From positions 1 to 22,005 of the IMG/VR virus record IMGVR_UViG_3300047546_000781: 22,005 bases of DNA. One strand, 5' to 3'. The position numbers were made by a program, and so were the translations under genes. A model generated the notes under the pieces. That model was not told where the DNA came from. It did not search any database and saw nothing but the letters and a program-made list of their open reading frames with translations. Origin of the DNA: a virus. Of this stretch, positions 12,753 through 19,256 are shown piece after piece. Position 1 is the first letter of the stretch. The number at the start of each line of letters is the position of its first letter.

Positions 12753-14693
12753 ATGCTTCCACTTCACGAAGCGGTTTCATTGTTGCGTCGTGTCGATGCG
12801 ATGCAGGCAGACGAGAAGCGATCCAAACTGCGCGAACTCTTCACGAGTTCCGTCGTTGAGAACGCATCGACTCAGGTCAAGGCGAGCTTCGCTCGTGCAG
12901 TAGGCAAGACCATCGGTCAAGCCACCGACCTCTTGCCCATCGGCGCACTCGTTGGCGGCATCGTCACCTCCTATGAGACTGGCGACTCCGACCAAGTGAT
13001 TCGCAACATCACCGATGCGATCACCGACCCTGCGTCTTACGCTGTTCGCAACTCACGCTCCAAATCAGGCTACGGCTACGGTCACCACGTCGCCCTGTCC
13101 GACATGGACGCAACCGCTGGCGGTCACCGACTTGCCAACTTCACCGTCACTCAAACCATCACCCCAACCAAGGAGAACTCTATGGACATCAACCAACTCG
13201 CTGACCTCGTGTGTCAGTTGTCTGCCGTGCTTGCCAAGGACGCATCGTTCGACGGCAAGATCAGCGCGTCCGACCTCGACGCATCCGACACCCGTGCATG
13301 CGACGCCATTGCCATGGCGAAGGGTCTCAAGGCGGAGCAGTGCGATGCCCTGCGCTCGGCTGTCGCTGTCGTCAACATGAACCGATCAGTCGATGAGCGT
13401 GCCAACGTCGTCGTCTCAGACGAGGTTCGTAACATGGTGGGTAGCTCATCTGGTGAGCCTGCCCCGGCTGCCGTCTCGTCTCAGCCAGCCCCGGAGCGCA
13501 TCATGATCGACGGCGTCCTTGCTCGTGCCGTTGACTCGTTGCTCGGTCAGGCGACCGGCGGTAAGGCCACGTCCATCGAGGCCACCCTCGAAGACCTGTA
13601 CAAGTTGCAGGTCAAGTCGCGTGAGCTTGCCGACCAGTTGTCCCGCGCCAGTGCTCGTCCCGTTGCGGTCATCCCGACTGGCGGTAGCCAAGCCGTGGAC
13701 GGTGCGACCCTCACCTACGAGGTTGTCATGCGCCAAGCCGCCGACCTGTTCAAGAACCCCAAGACCGGCAAGACCATGGCTCAACTCAAGTTCGACATCC
13801 CAACCCTTGTGTGGAAGGATGACAAGGGCAACGTCGTGCAACACCCAATGGTTCCCGCACACGATGAGAACTACCAGTTCCGCATGACCCATGTGCTCAA
13901 GCTGGCGACTGCGTTTCTCATGAACAAGAACGTGTGGGCACACGGACACACCGGCACTGGTAAGACGACGCTGTTCGAGCAGTTCTATGCCCGCTGTGGA
14001 TTTCCTGTGTACAGATTGAACCTCGACTCGAACCTTGAGCGCTCCGACCTTGTCGGTCAGACCTCCCTTGCCGAGGACAACGGCGTGACCGTGTCCAAGT
14101 TCAACGAGGGCATCCTCCCGCAAGCGATGACTCAGCCTTGCGCACTCATCCTTGACGAGATCGACGCCGGTCGTCCCGACATCCTGTTCACGATTCAGCG
14201 TGCGACAGAGGGCAACGGCTTGATGCTGACCGAGGATGGCGGTCGTCTTGTGCGTCCGCACCCGCTGTTCCGCTTCTGCGCTACCGCCAACAGTCGTGGT
14301 CAGGGCGATGAGTTCGGCGTGTATGCAGGTGTGCGTCCGATGAACACCGCCATGCTTGATCGCTTCGGTGTCATGATCGAGGTCAACTACCTTGAGCGTG
14401 ACGAGGAAGCCAACTTCCTTGCCAAGGCTTACCCGAACCTGACGCAAACTGTCGTGACGCAGTTGACCACGTTCGCCAAGCTCATTCGTGAGGCGTTCAC
14501 CAATGGCGAGATCAGCCTGACGCTATCGCCTCGTGGTCTCAAGTCCATCGCTGAGACCTATGCGTTCTTCGACCCACTGCTTGGCACTGCCAAGGCGATG
14601 GAGATGGCGGTCGAGATGGTCGTCATCGACCGCGCCACCATGGACAACCGCCAACGTGTGCTTGAGTTGCAAGAACGTGCCTTCAAGGCTTGA
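12753..14693 (+). CDS. CobS/MoxR-like AAA+ ATPase
   Basis: The 646-aa product starts at an ATG with AAAGGA 6 nt upstream; an ATG at 12738 lacks a site. The ATPase core is in the C-terminal half: Walker A GHTGTGKTT near residue 398-406, Walker B ALILDEID near 464-471, sensor-like CATANSRGQGDEFGVYAGVR near 509-528, and Arg finger in MLDRFG. The ERSDLVGQ and EGILPQAM motifs are typical of CobS and MoxR/CbbQ proteins, which work with a VWA partner in remodelling or metal insertion. The partner is the next gene. The first 143 residues (12753-13181) are separate in character, with Ala/Gly-rich helices. They are followed by an internal ribosome site and ATG in the same frame at 13182. Cobalamin synthesis is unlikely because no CobN or pathway gene is present. 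Confidence 0.9.
   Translation: MLPLHEAVSLLRRVDAMQADEKRSKLRELFTSSVVENASTQVKASFARAVGKTIGQATDLLPIGALVGGIVTSYETGDSDQVIRNITDAITDPASYAVRNSRSKSGYGYGHHVALSDMDATAGGHRLANFTVTQTITPTKENSMDINQLADLVCQLSAVLAKDASFDGKISASDLDASDTRACDAIAMAKGLKAEQCDALRSAVAVVNMNRSVDERANVVVSDEVRNMVGSSSGEPAPAAVSSQPAPERIMIDGVLARAVDSLLGQATGGKATSIEATLEDLYKLQVKSRELADQLSRASARPVAVIPTGGSQAVDGATLTYEVVMRQAADLFKNPKTGKTMAQLKFDIPTLVWKDDKGNVVQHPMVPAHDENYQFRMTHVLKLATAFLMNKNVWAHGHTGTGKTTLFEQFYARCGFPVYRLNLDSNLERSDLVGQTSLAEDNGVTVSKFNEGILPQAMTQPCALILDEIDAGRPDILFTIQRATEGNGLMLTEDGGRLVRPHPLFRFCATANSRGQGDEFGVYAGVRPMNTAMLDRFGVMIEVNYLERDEEANFLAKAYPNLTQTVVTQLTTFAKLIREAFTNGEISLTLSPRGLKSIAETYAFFDPLLGTAKAMEMAVEMVVIDRATMDNRQRVLELQERAFKA
13170..13184 (+). promoter_or_regulatory. 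Internal ribosome site and in-frame ATG in the AAA+ gene
   Basis: AAGGAG (13170-13175) lies 6 nt before an in-frame ATG (13182). The context CCAACCAAGGAGAA is the same as that before true starts at 11445 and 12253. It suggests a second, 503-aa product starting MDINQLADLV, or an ancient gene boundary where the upstream gene lost its stop. Confidence 0.5.
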
Positions 14694-14717
14694 CCCCACC
14701 AACAAGGAGACCAACCT

Positions 14718-16853
14718 ATGAGTAACGATCTTTCGTTCCTTCCGCCGGACGACCCCGACATGGATCAGCCATCCGTCTCAGGTCGTGACTTCGAGAATGG
14801 CACTCGCGCTGCCGTGCGCACGCTCTCGTCTCAGTTCGACACGGACGTCGTGTTCGCTGGCGACGGTGCTTGCACCAACGGCAAGCGCGTGACCCTGCCA
14901 GCCAATGCGCCTGACAAGATGCTGACCAAGCGCCAAGCGCACGTCGGTCGAGGCTTTGCCAACCACGAGTCACTGCACAACCTGCTGACCGACTTCGATG
15001 CGGGCTTGCCCAAGTTTCGTGAGTGGGGCACGACCGGACGCACGTTGACACTGCACTTGGCACAAGCCATCGAGGATGTGCGCATCGAGAACGGTGGTGC
15101 TCGTCTGTACCCCGGGATGCCAAAGTCGATTGACAAGACCGCCGAGTTCGTCTGCCGACGCTTCGCCGAGAAGACGTTCAAGGAGAACCCCGACATTGCC
15201 AAGGATATGGGCGCTGTGCTCCCGCTCGCCATAACTTGGGCAGGTCGTCTGCGCATTGGCTACCCATCGCCCGTCATTCGCGTTGCGTTTGATGCACTTG
15301 GTGAGGACGTTCGCAAGCGTGCCGAGCAGGTGGTCGATGTCATCATGACCTTGCCGCATGGTGTCGAGGGCATCGGTCAGGTCAACCGTAGCGAGGCATA
15401 CAAGGGCTGTCGCATGGGTCTCGAACTCGCCAACCGCATCGGCAACGAGGTCGCCAAGGAAGTGGCTGATGAGGAAGAGCGCCAACGTCAAGGCCAAGGT
15501 CAGGGTCAAGGCAATGGTCAGGGTCAGGGTCAAGGTCAAGGTGGTGGACAAAACGGTGGGCAAGGTGGTGACGGCTCGTCTCAGGCAGCTGGTGGCAGCG
15601 GAGGCAACGGTGACACCGTCTCAGATCAGATGGCGAAGGGTGACGGGTACAAGGACTCGTCGCAGGAAGCCAAGGGCAACGGTGGTGCGCACGGTGCGAC
15701 CAACTCGCAAGCCCAAGAGGTGGGTAAGGTGACGGGCGAGTCTCGCTCGATTGACCCCAACCTCGACGAAGGTGTTGTCGAGTTGATGACCGAGGGTGTT
15801 GCGACCAGCAAGGACTATCGTCCCTACACGAGATCGTTCGACGTGTGGACTGACAAACGTGATGGCACACTCAAGACTGCGCTGTATCACAACAATGGTC
15901 AGGCGCTGTATGCGCACGAGAAGTCTCGCGTTGTCGGCTCGCTGGCTACGATGCGTCGCAAGTTGGAGCGTGCGCTGATTGCCAAGGACACACGCCAATG
16001 GGAGCAGTCGCGTAGTGGCAAGCTCGACATCCGTCGTCGTGGCGTTGGCATCATGAGCGGTAGCGATCTGATCTTCAAGCGCAAGTCTGACGGTGACGAT
16101 CTCAATGCGGCGGTGTCGATCTTGATTGACCTGTCCGGCTCGATGGCAGGCGACAAGGCGCATGTTGCAGGGCAGTCGACCATTGCGTTGTGTGAAGCGT
16201 TTGCTTCGACTGGCGTTCCGCTTGAGGTGCTCGGTCACTATACGCATGGCTTGCCTTATGACATGCGCAATCAGATCGCCAAGGAAACTGACGAGCACTT
16301 GCGTGATGACGATGGCAACTATGTGGTACAGGCTGATGGTTCTTATGCGAAGAACCCCAACGTGCACAACTATGACCGCACCGATGGGGTGACGATGCTT
16401 GTGTTCAAGTCGTTCGATGAGCCAATGACTCAAGCGCGTAGCGCACTAGGCATGATTCCGCACATGACGAGTGGTGCGAATGCCGATGCTGATGCCATCA
16501 TGTATGCGGCAGAGCGCTTGCTTGAGCAGAAGAATGATCGTCGCATCTTGCTTGTGATGGCTGACGGTTATCCCGCATGGCATTCGAGTGGTGGCAAGAA
16601 AGCCAACTATCGTCGCACTCGTGATGCTGTGCAGTGGTGTGAGACGAAGGGCATCAAGTGTGTAGGGATCGGCATTCAGAGCGACGCTGTTCGCCAGTTC
16701 TTCCCTCGCAATGTTGTGCTTCAGAGCGTGGCTGATCTGGGCAAGACGGTTCTCGATCAGGTTGCACGTCTCGTCTTGGGTGAGCGCTTCCGCGTTGACA
16801 ACAAGGACTTGATTGCATCTGACAAGGATCGCGCTCGTGCAATGGCCCGCTAA
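14718..16853 (+). CDS. CobT-like protein: HExxH domain, Gly-Gln linker, VWA domain
   Basis: The 711-aa product starts at an ATG with AAGGAG upstream, 24 bp after the AAA+ gene. Residues 60-130 hold FANHESLHNLLTDF (HExxH at 83-87) and, further on, QAIEDVRIENG (119-124), a spacing and pattern like metallopeptidase zinc sites. Residues 258-284 are a Gly/Gln/Asn linker. Residues 460-690 are a VWA domain: MIDAS DLSGS (471-475), a Thr in TSGANADADA (about 584) and Asp in MADGYPAW (about 616). CobT-type proteins pair with CobS-type ATPases; the gene order here matches that pair. The VWA part probably binds the ATPase or a metal-bridged target. Whether the HExxH site is catalytic is unknown. Cobaltochelatase activity is unlikely without CobN. 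Confidence 0.88.
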   Translation: MSNDLSFLPPDDPDMDQPSVSGRDFENGTRAAVRTLSSQFDTDVVFAGDGACTNGKRVTLPANAPDKMLTKRQAHVGRGFANHESLHNLLTDFDAGLPKFREWGTTGRTLTLHLAQAIEDVRIENGGARLYPGMPKSIDKTAEFVCRRFAEKTFKENPDIAKDMGAVLPLAITWAGRLRIGYPSPVIRVAFDALGEDVRKRAEQVVDVIMTLPHGVEGIGQVNRSEAYKGCRMGLELANRIGNEVAKEVADEEERQRQGQGQGQGNGQGQGQGQGGGQNGGQGGDGSSQAAGGSGGNGDTVSDQMAKGDGYKDSSQEAKGNGGAHGATNSQAQEVGKVTGESRSIDPNLDEGVVELMTEGVATSKDYRPYTRSFDVWTDKRDGTLKTALYHNNGQALYAHEKSRVVGSLATMRRKLERALIAKDTRQWEQSRSGKLDIRRRGVGIMSGSDLIFKRKSDGDDLNAAVSILIDLSGSMAGDKAHVAGQSTIALCEAFASTGVPLEVLGHYTHGLPYDMRNQIAKETDEHLRDDDGNYVVQADGSYAKNPNVHNYDRTDGVTMLVFKSFDEPMTQARSALGMIPHMTSGANADADAIMYAAERLLEQKNDRRILLVMADGYPAWHSSGGKKANYRRTRDAVQWCETKGIKCVGIGIQSDAVRQFFPRNVVLQSVADLGKTVLDQVARLVLGERFRVDNKDLIASDKDRARAMAR
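15489..15569 (+). repeat. GGTCAG/GGTCAA hexamer repeats coding a Gly-Gln linker
   Basis: Tandem hexamers of the form GG(T/C)CA(A/G) run through most of this stretch and code for GQGQGQGNGQGQGQGQ, then GGGQNGGQGG. The repeat is in frame and likely varies in length by slippage without breaking the gene. It joins the HExxH region to the rest of the VWA protein as a flexible linker. Confidence 0.85.
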
Positions 16854-17031
16854 AAAGAGGAAGGCGGGCGTTCCCAAGATACCAAGTGTGTGGTTTGCGC
16901 TGTTGCCCGGACAGTCGCTTGCGTTTTGGATTGGTGTTGCCAAGCGAGCCAAGTCTCGCAGGGTTCGCAAGCATGACTACACGAAGATCAAACAACTAGC
17001 AAAGGAGATTGCGTATGGAAGTAAAACCTAA
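16813..17031 (+). CDS. Small basic protein overlapping the VWA gene
   Basis: The 72-aa frame starts at an ATG inside the VWA gene (41-bp overlap), with AAGGA 9 nt upstream, and ends 17 bases into the next gene. The product is very basic (QWPAKKRKAGVPKIPSVWFA; KRAKSRRVRKHDYTKIKQLA) with a hydrophobic middle (VWFALLPGQSLAFWIGVA). It fills a 160-bp gap that would otherwise be empty in a dense operon, which supports it. A later GTG start near 16891 is possible. Function unknown. Confidence 0.5.
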   Translation: MHLTRIALVQWPAKKRKAGVPKIPSVWFALLPGQSLAFWIGVAKRAKSRRVRKHDYTKIKQLAKEIAYGSKT

Positions 17032-17293
17032 GTCAGAGTGGCGCAAGTCACTGTTCCTCGTTGCGCTTGAGGACTACCTGTTGAAGGGAGCCAATAGCGA
17101 CCCATCGTTTGCGATGCGGGTCATCGTGAGAGACCCGATCATCGAACGCACTGAGCGCAACGAGACAAAGTATGTGCCGGAGATTGAGGGTGTGATGTCG
17201 ATGCGTTGGCTCGCAGAAGACATCGTGACCTTCACGACGCATGATGGAAACGTAACGATCAAGGCTGACGAAGTCGTCGGCTACTACTCATAA
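17015..17293 (+). CDS. Hypothetical protein
   Basis: The 92-aa product starts at an ATG 7 nt after AAGGAG. The order is a helical front (MEVKPKSEWRKSLFLVALED), a mixed middle with FAMRVIVRDPIIERTERNET, and a beta-rich end (DIVTFTTHDGNVTIKADEVV). No known motif is seen. It sits in the run of small genes after the AAA+/VWA pair and may belong to the same transcript. Confidence 0.7.
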   Translation: MEVKPKSEWRKSLFLVALEDYLLKGANSDPSFAMRVIVRDPIIERTERNETKYVPEIEGVMSMRWLAEDIVTFTTHDGNVTIKADEVVGYYS

Positions 17294-17303
17294 GGAGAAA
17301 GCA

Positions 17304-17822
17304 ATGGACATTGACAAGATGGCTGACCAAGAGCTTGAGAAACTTGGTGTGAAGAAGAAGGAAGAACCGAAACCCCTGCGTTCGTCTTGGGGTGCGAGTG
17401 GATTCGATGACTTGGAGAGTGACGTGCTCGACTCGTCTTCGTATTCGAGCAATCGGTACAAGAATGGTGGATGGAAAGACCCCAACTACTGGAGCAAGAA
17501 GAGCAAGAGTTCGCCTCGCCAAGGTGATCTTTGGAGTCGTGGCACTGCGCCAGCCGAGAAGCTGGAGACGATCTGCCGTCGTGAGTTCAACACGACTGTG
17601 TCTGCCGGTGAGGCGCTGATCGGTCACGTTGGTCTCGACAAGATCGTGACCGAGTTGCGCACCGAGTTCATGCGTTCGCTCGACAAGAGCAAGGTGTTGG
17701 TCATTGATGGTAGGCCCGGTAACGATGCGCTGTACATGGCGATTGAGGAGATCATCACGAAGCACTGCATCTACATGACTGACGACGCTGAGTATCTGAG
17801 CATTGGTGTGGAGGACAAGTGA
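17304..17822 (+). CDS. Hypothetical protein with disordered N-terminal half
   Basis: The 172-aa product has AAGGAG about 7 nt before ATG. Residues 1-80 are polar and probably unstructured (Lys/Glu first, then Ser/Tyr/Gly/Trp: SSSYSSNRYKNGGWKDPNYW). Residues 80-172 look like a folded alpha/beta domain with ETICRREFNTTVSAGEALIG, then SKVLVIDGRPGNDALYMAIE and a final helix/strand. The stop overlaps the next start (TGATG type). I do not recognise it. A linker-plus-domain layout suits a protein that docks on a partner. Confidence 0.7.
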   Translation: MDIDKMADQELEKLGVKKKEEPKPLRSSWGASGFDDLESDVLDSSSYSSNRYKNGGWKDPNYWSKKSKSSPRQGDLWSRGTAPAEKLETICRREFNTTVSAGEALIGHVGLDKIVTELRTEFMRSLDKSKVLVIDGRPGNDALYMAIEEIITKHCIYMTDDAEYLSIGVEDK

Positions 17823-18103
17823 TGAGGAAGAAGCAGATCGCAAACATCGTGCACCTGAATGACGAGCAACGCATGAGGGAAGCCGCTGAGTATCTTGGTG
17901 AGAATGTCATGAAGATGTTCAAGGCAATCCTCATGAAGCATGACCGCGCTGTGATTGAGGCGGGCTTTGAGGCTGTGATGGCGGAGCGGGAACGATGCGC
18001 CAGCATCGTGGAACGCATGGGCATGGACGGCTATGGGACTTTGTATATCGCACAACAGTTGAGGAGTGGTGATGACTATCAAGATCAAAACACAGCACTG
18101 TGA
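17822..18103 (+). CDS. Hypothetical helical protein
   Basis: The 93-aa product starts at the ATG overlapping the previous stop, with GGAGG about 7 nt upstream. It is mainly helical and charged: RMREAAEYLGENVMKMFKAI, then AVIEAGFEAVMAERERCASI. A coiled-coil or oligomeric fold is possible. It overlaps the next gene by 32 bp. No family is recognised. Confidence 0.65.
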   Translation: MRKKQIANIVHLNDEQRMREAAEYLGENVMKMFKAILMKHDRAVIEAGFEAVMAERERCASIVERMGMDGYGTLYIAQQLRSGDDYQDQNTAL

Positions 18104-18278
18104 GGATTGTTGGCACGGCAAGTGGGACGTGCCGACCAGTGACTTGGTTTGTGAGAAAGGACACAAGCCAAGGTTCTTTCGCATGAAGTCGCCGCTAGAC
18201 CAGACGTTTGGGTTCAAGCGTAGGTGTGGTGACTTCGTCGACAAGATGGTGGCGAGACACTTTGAGAAGGAGAAGTGA
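18072..18278 (+). CDS. Small Cys/His-rich protein, possible zinc binder
   Basis: The 68-aa product starts at an ATG with GGAG upstream, overlapping the previous gene by 32 bp in another frame. It has C10-x-x-C13, C27-x3-H31 and C52, a spread compatible with one treble-clef or ribbon-type zinc site. The C-terminus is basic (FKRRCGDFVDKMVARHFEKE). The pattern HCEDCWHG...VCEKGH resembles small phage zinc-ribbon proteins I know only as hypothetical. A nucleic-acid-binding role is a guess. Confidence 0.65.
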   Translation: MTIKIKTQHCEDCWHGKWDVPTSDLVCEKGHKPRFFRMKSPLDQTFGFKRRCGDFVDKMVARHFEKEK

Positions 18279-18279
18279 G

Positions 18280-18681
18280 ATGGCTACGAGATGGGAGAAG
18301 GAGCAAGACAGAGCCAAGGTCGCGGCATACGAGGAGTGGAAAAAGAAGCGTGATGCTGAGACGAAGGCAAGTGTATCTACTGAAGAGACTTCTTCAGTAG
18401 ATACAAAGAATGGTGGCACGATCAAGTTGGGAGGTCAGACTCATGAGGTGGATGCAGAAGACTGCTTCATTTGGCTGAAGAACAACGCCGATCATGAGAA
18501 GCCACATCAGGTGATCTGTGCCATGCCGGAGCCGAAGGACGGTGTGCTTGTGATACGCAAGCCGTTCTTGATTGCATGGGGCTTGTACCACTTGCTGAGT
18601 GACGAGGAGTGGACGAACAAGTTGATTGAGAGAACGAAGGTGAAACTGGAAGCGCAACTCAAACCTATTACCAAGGAGTGA
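18280..18681 (+). CDS. Hypothetical protein containing a large inverted repeat
   Basis: The 133-aa product has GAAGGAG upstream of its ATG. The N-terminus is a charged helix (WEKEQDRAKVAAYEEWKKKR), then a Ser/Thr/Glu-rich hinge VSTEETSSVDT. That hinge is encoded by a perfect 15-bp inverted repeat (18372-18405). The C-terminal part is folded, with EDCFIWLKNN, then VICAMPEPKDGVLVIRKPFL and a helical end. No family is recognised. The hinge codons look like a site accepted into a tolerant linker. Confidence 0.7.
   Translation: MATRWEKEQDRAKVAAYEEWKKKRDAETKASVSTEETSSVDTKNGGTIKLGGQTHEVDAEDCFIWLKNNADHEKPHQVICAMPEPKDGVLVIRKPFLIAWGLYHLLSDEEWTNKLIERTKVKLEAQLKPITKE
18372..18405. repeat. Perfect 15-bp inverted repeat inside a gene
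   Basis: TGTATCTACTGAAGA (18372-18386) and TCTTCAGTAGATACA (18391-18405) are exact reverse complements with a GACT loop. It is the longest perfect inverted repeat I noticed. It is not followed by a T-run, and its base make-up is AT-richer than its surroundings. It may be a protein-binding or recombination site, or an RNA hairpin that slows translation. Confidence 0.8.
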
Positions 18682-18684
18682 ATC

Positions 18685-19188
18685 ATGGACATCGTTCAAG
18701 CTGTGGGAAACCTGATCGCAGGTGCTGATGACAAGACTGTGCGCACGTTGGCGCAGGTTGTCGTTGATCGTTACTCGAAGCTGATGGGTGAGGCTTACAT
18801 CCTTGCGCCAGCATCGCAGACCTTTACGCAGACCCCTTCCGGGTCTGCCCCCGCCAAGGCTGGTGGTGGTGTGAAGAAGAGCAAGCGGTGGTCTCGTCTC
18901 ATCACAGGATGCGACTACACGAAGCGGGCCAACGGGTATGCGGTCAAGGGTGGGTTTGCCAACCGTGATCTGAGCCAGCATGCCGAGGGCAGTCTCGTCT
19001 TGATGGTCGTGCCTGACATCGGGATGATGTTGGGGACGGTGTGCAAGGGCGAGGAATGGGTCTACCAGTATCCGAGTGGACAGACGGGAAGCGTCGAGAA
19101 CTTCAAGGGCATCATGCCTCTGTTCAATGAGGGCGATTGGGCTGGCATCGTTGATCGGTGCAAGGCGATGGGTGTCCCACAAAGTTGA
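18685..19188 (+). CDS. Hypothetical protein upstream of the integrase
   Basis: The 167-aa product has AAGGAG about 7 nt before ATG. The N-terminal helix is MDIVQAVGNLIAGADDKTVR. Residues 45-70 are a Thr/Pro/Ala/Gly/Lys linker (TPSGSAPAKAGGGVKKSKRW). The C-terminal 95 residues form a compact domain with LITGCDYTKRANGYAVKGGF, EGSLVLMVVPDIGMMLGTVC and EEWVYQYPSGQTGSVENFKG. No family is recognised. Its last codons carry the left arm of the integrase-promoter inverted repeat. Confidence 0.7.
   Translation: MDIVQAVGNLIAGADDKTVRTLAQVVVDRYSKLMGEAYILAPASQTFTQTPSGSAPAKAGGGVKKSKRWSRLITGCDYTKRANGYAVKGGFANRDLSQHAEGSLVLMVVPDIGMMLGTVCKGEEWVYQYPSGQTGSVENFKGIMPLFNEGDWAGIVDRCKAMGVPQS
18828..18848 (+). other. 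GC-rich hairpin within a gene
   Basis: GCAGACCC (18828-18835) and GGGTCTGC (18841-18848) pair perfectly with a 5-nt loop (CTTCC). There is no T-run, so it is not a terminator. It lies in the linker part of the gene, where sequence is free to vary. Confidence 0.5.
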
Positions 19189-19222
19189 CAAAGGGATGAG
19201 GGTGTCACATAATTGGGACACC
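19171..19222 (+). promoter_or_regulatory. Integrase promoter flanked by a 9-bp inverted repeat
   Basis: TTGACA (19185-19190), a 17-bp spacer and CATAAT (19208-19213) form a near-consensus sigma-70 promoter, the best seen here. GGTGTCCCA (19171-19179) and TGGGACACC (19214-19222) are perfect inverted copies on each side, and a third half-site GGTGTCACA (19201-19209) overlaps the -10. A repressor bound here would close the promoter. The ATG of the integrase is 34 bp downstream. Confidence 0.75.
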
Positions 19223-19256
19223 GACGTTACGGTTACGTTAAATGAAGGAGGTGGCT

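Noticed and set aside
13446-14447. A 333-codon minus-strand frame opposite the AAA+ gene.
   Set aside because: The plus strand holds clear ATPase motifs with a ribosome site. The minus frame has none.
12753-16853. Cobalamin biosynthesis (true cobaltochelatase CobS/CobT) as the function.
   Set aside because: No CobN or other pathway genes are present, and the N-terminal parts of both proteins differ from the classic enzymes as far as I can recall.
18828-18848. Terminator within the gene before the integrase.
   Set aside because: The hairpin is strong, but there is no T-run and it lies inside a well-supported gene.
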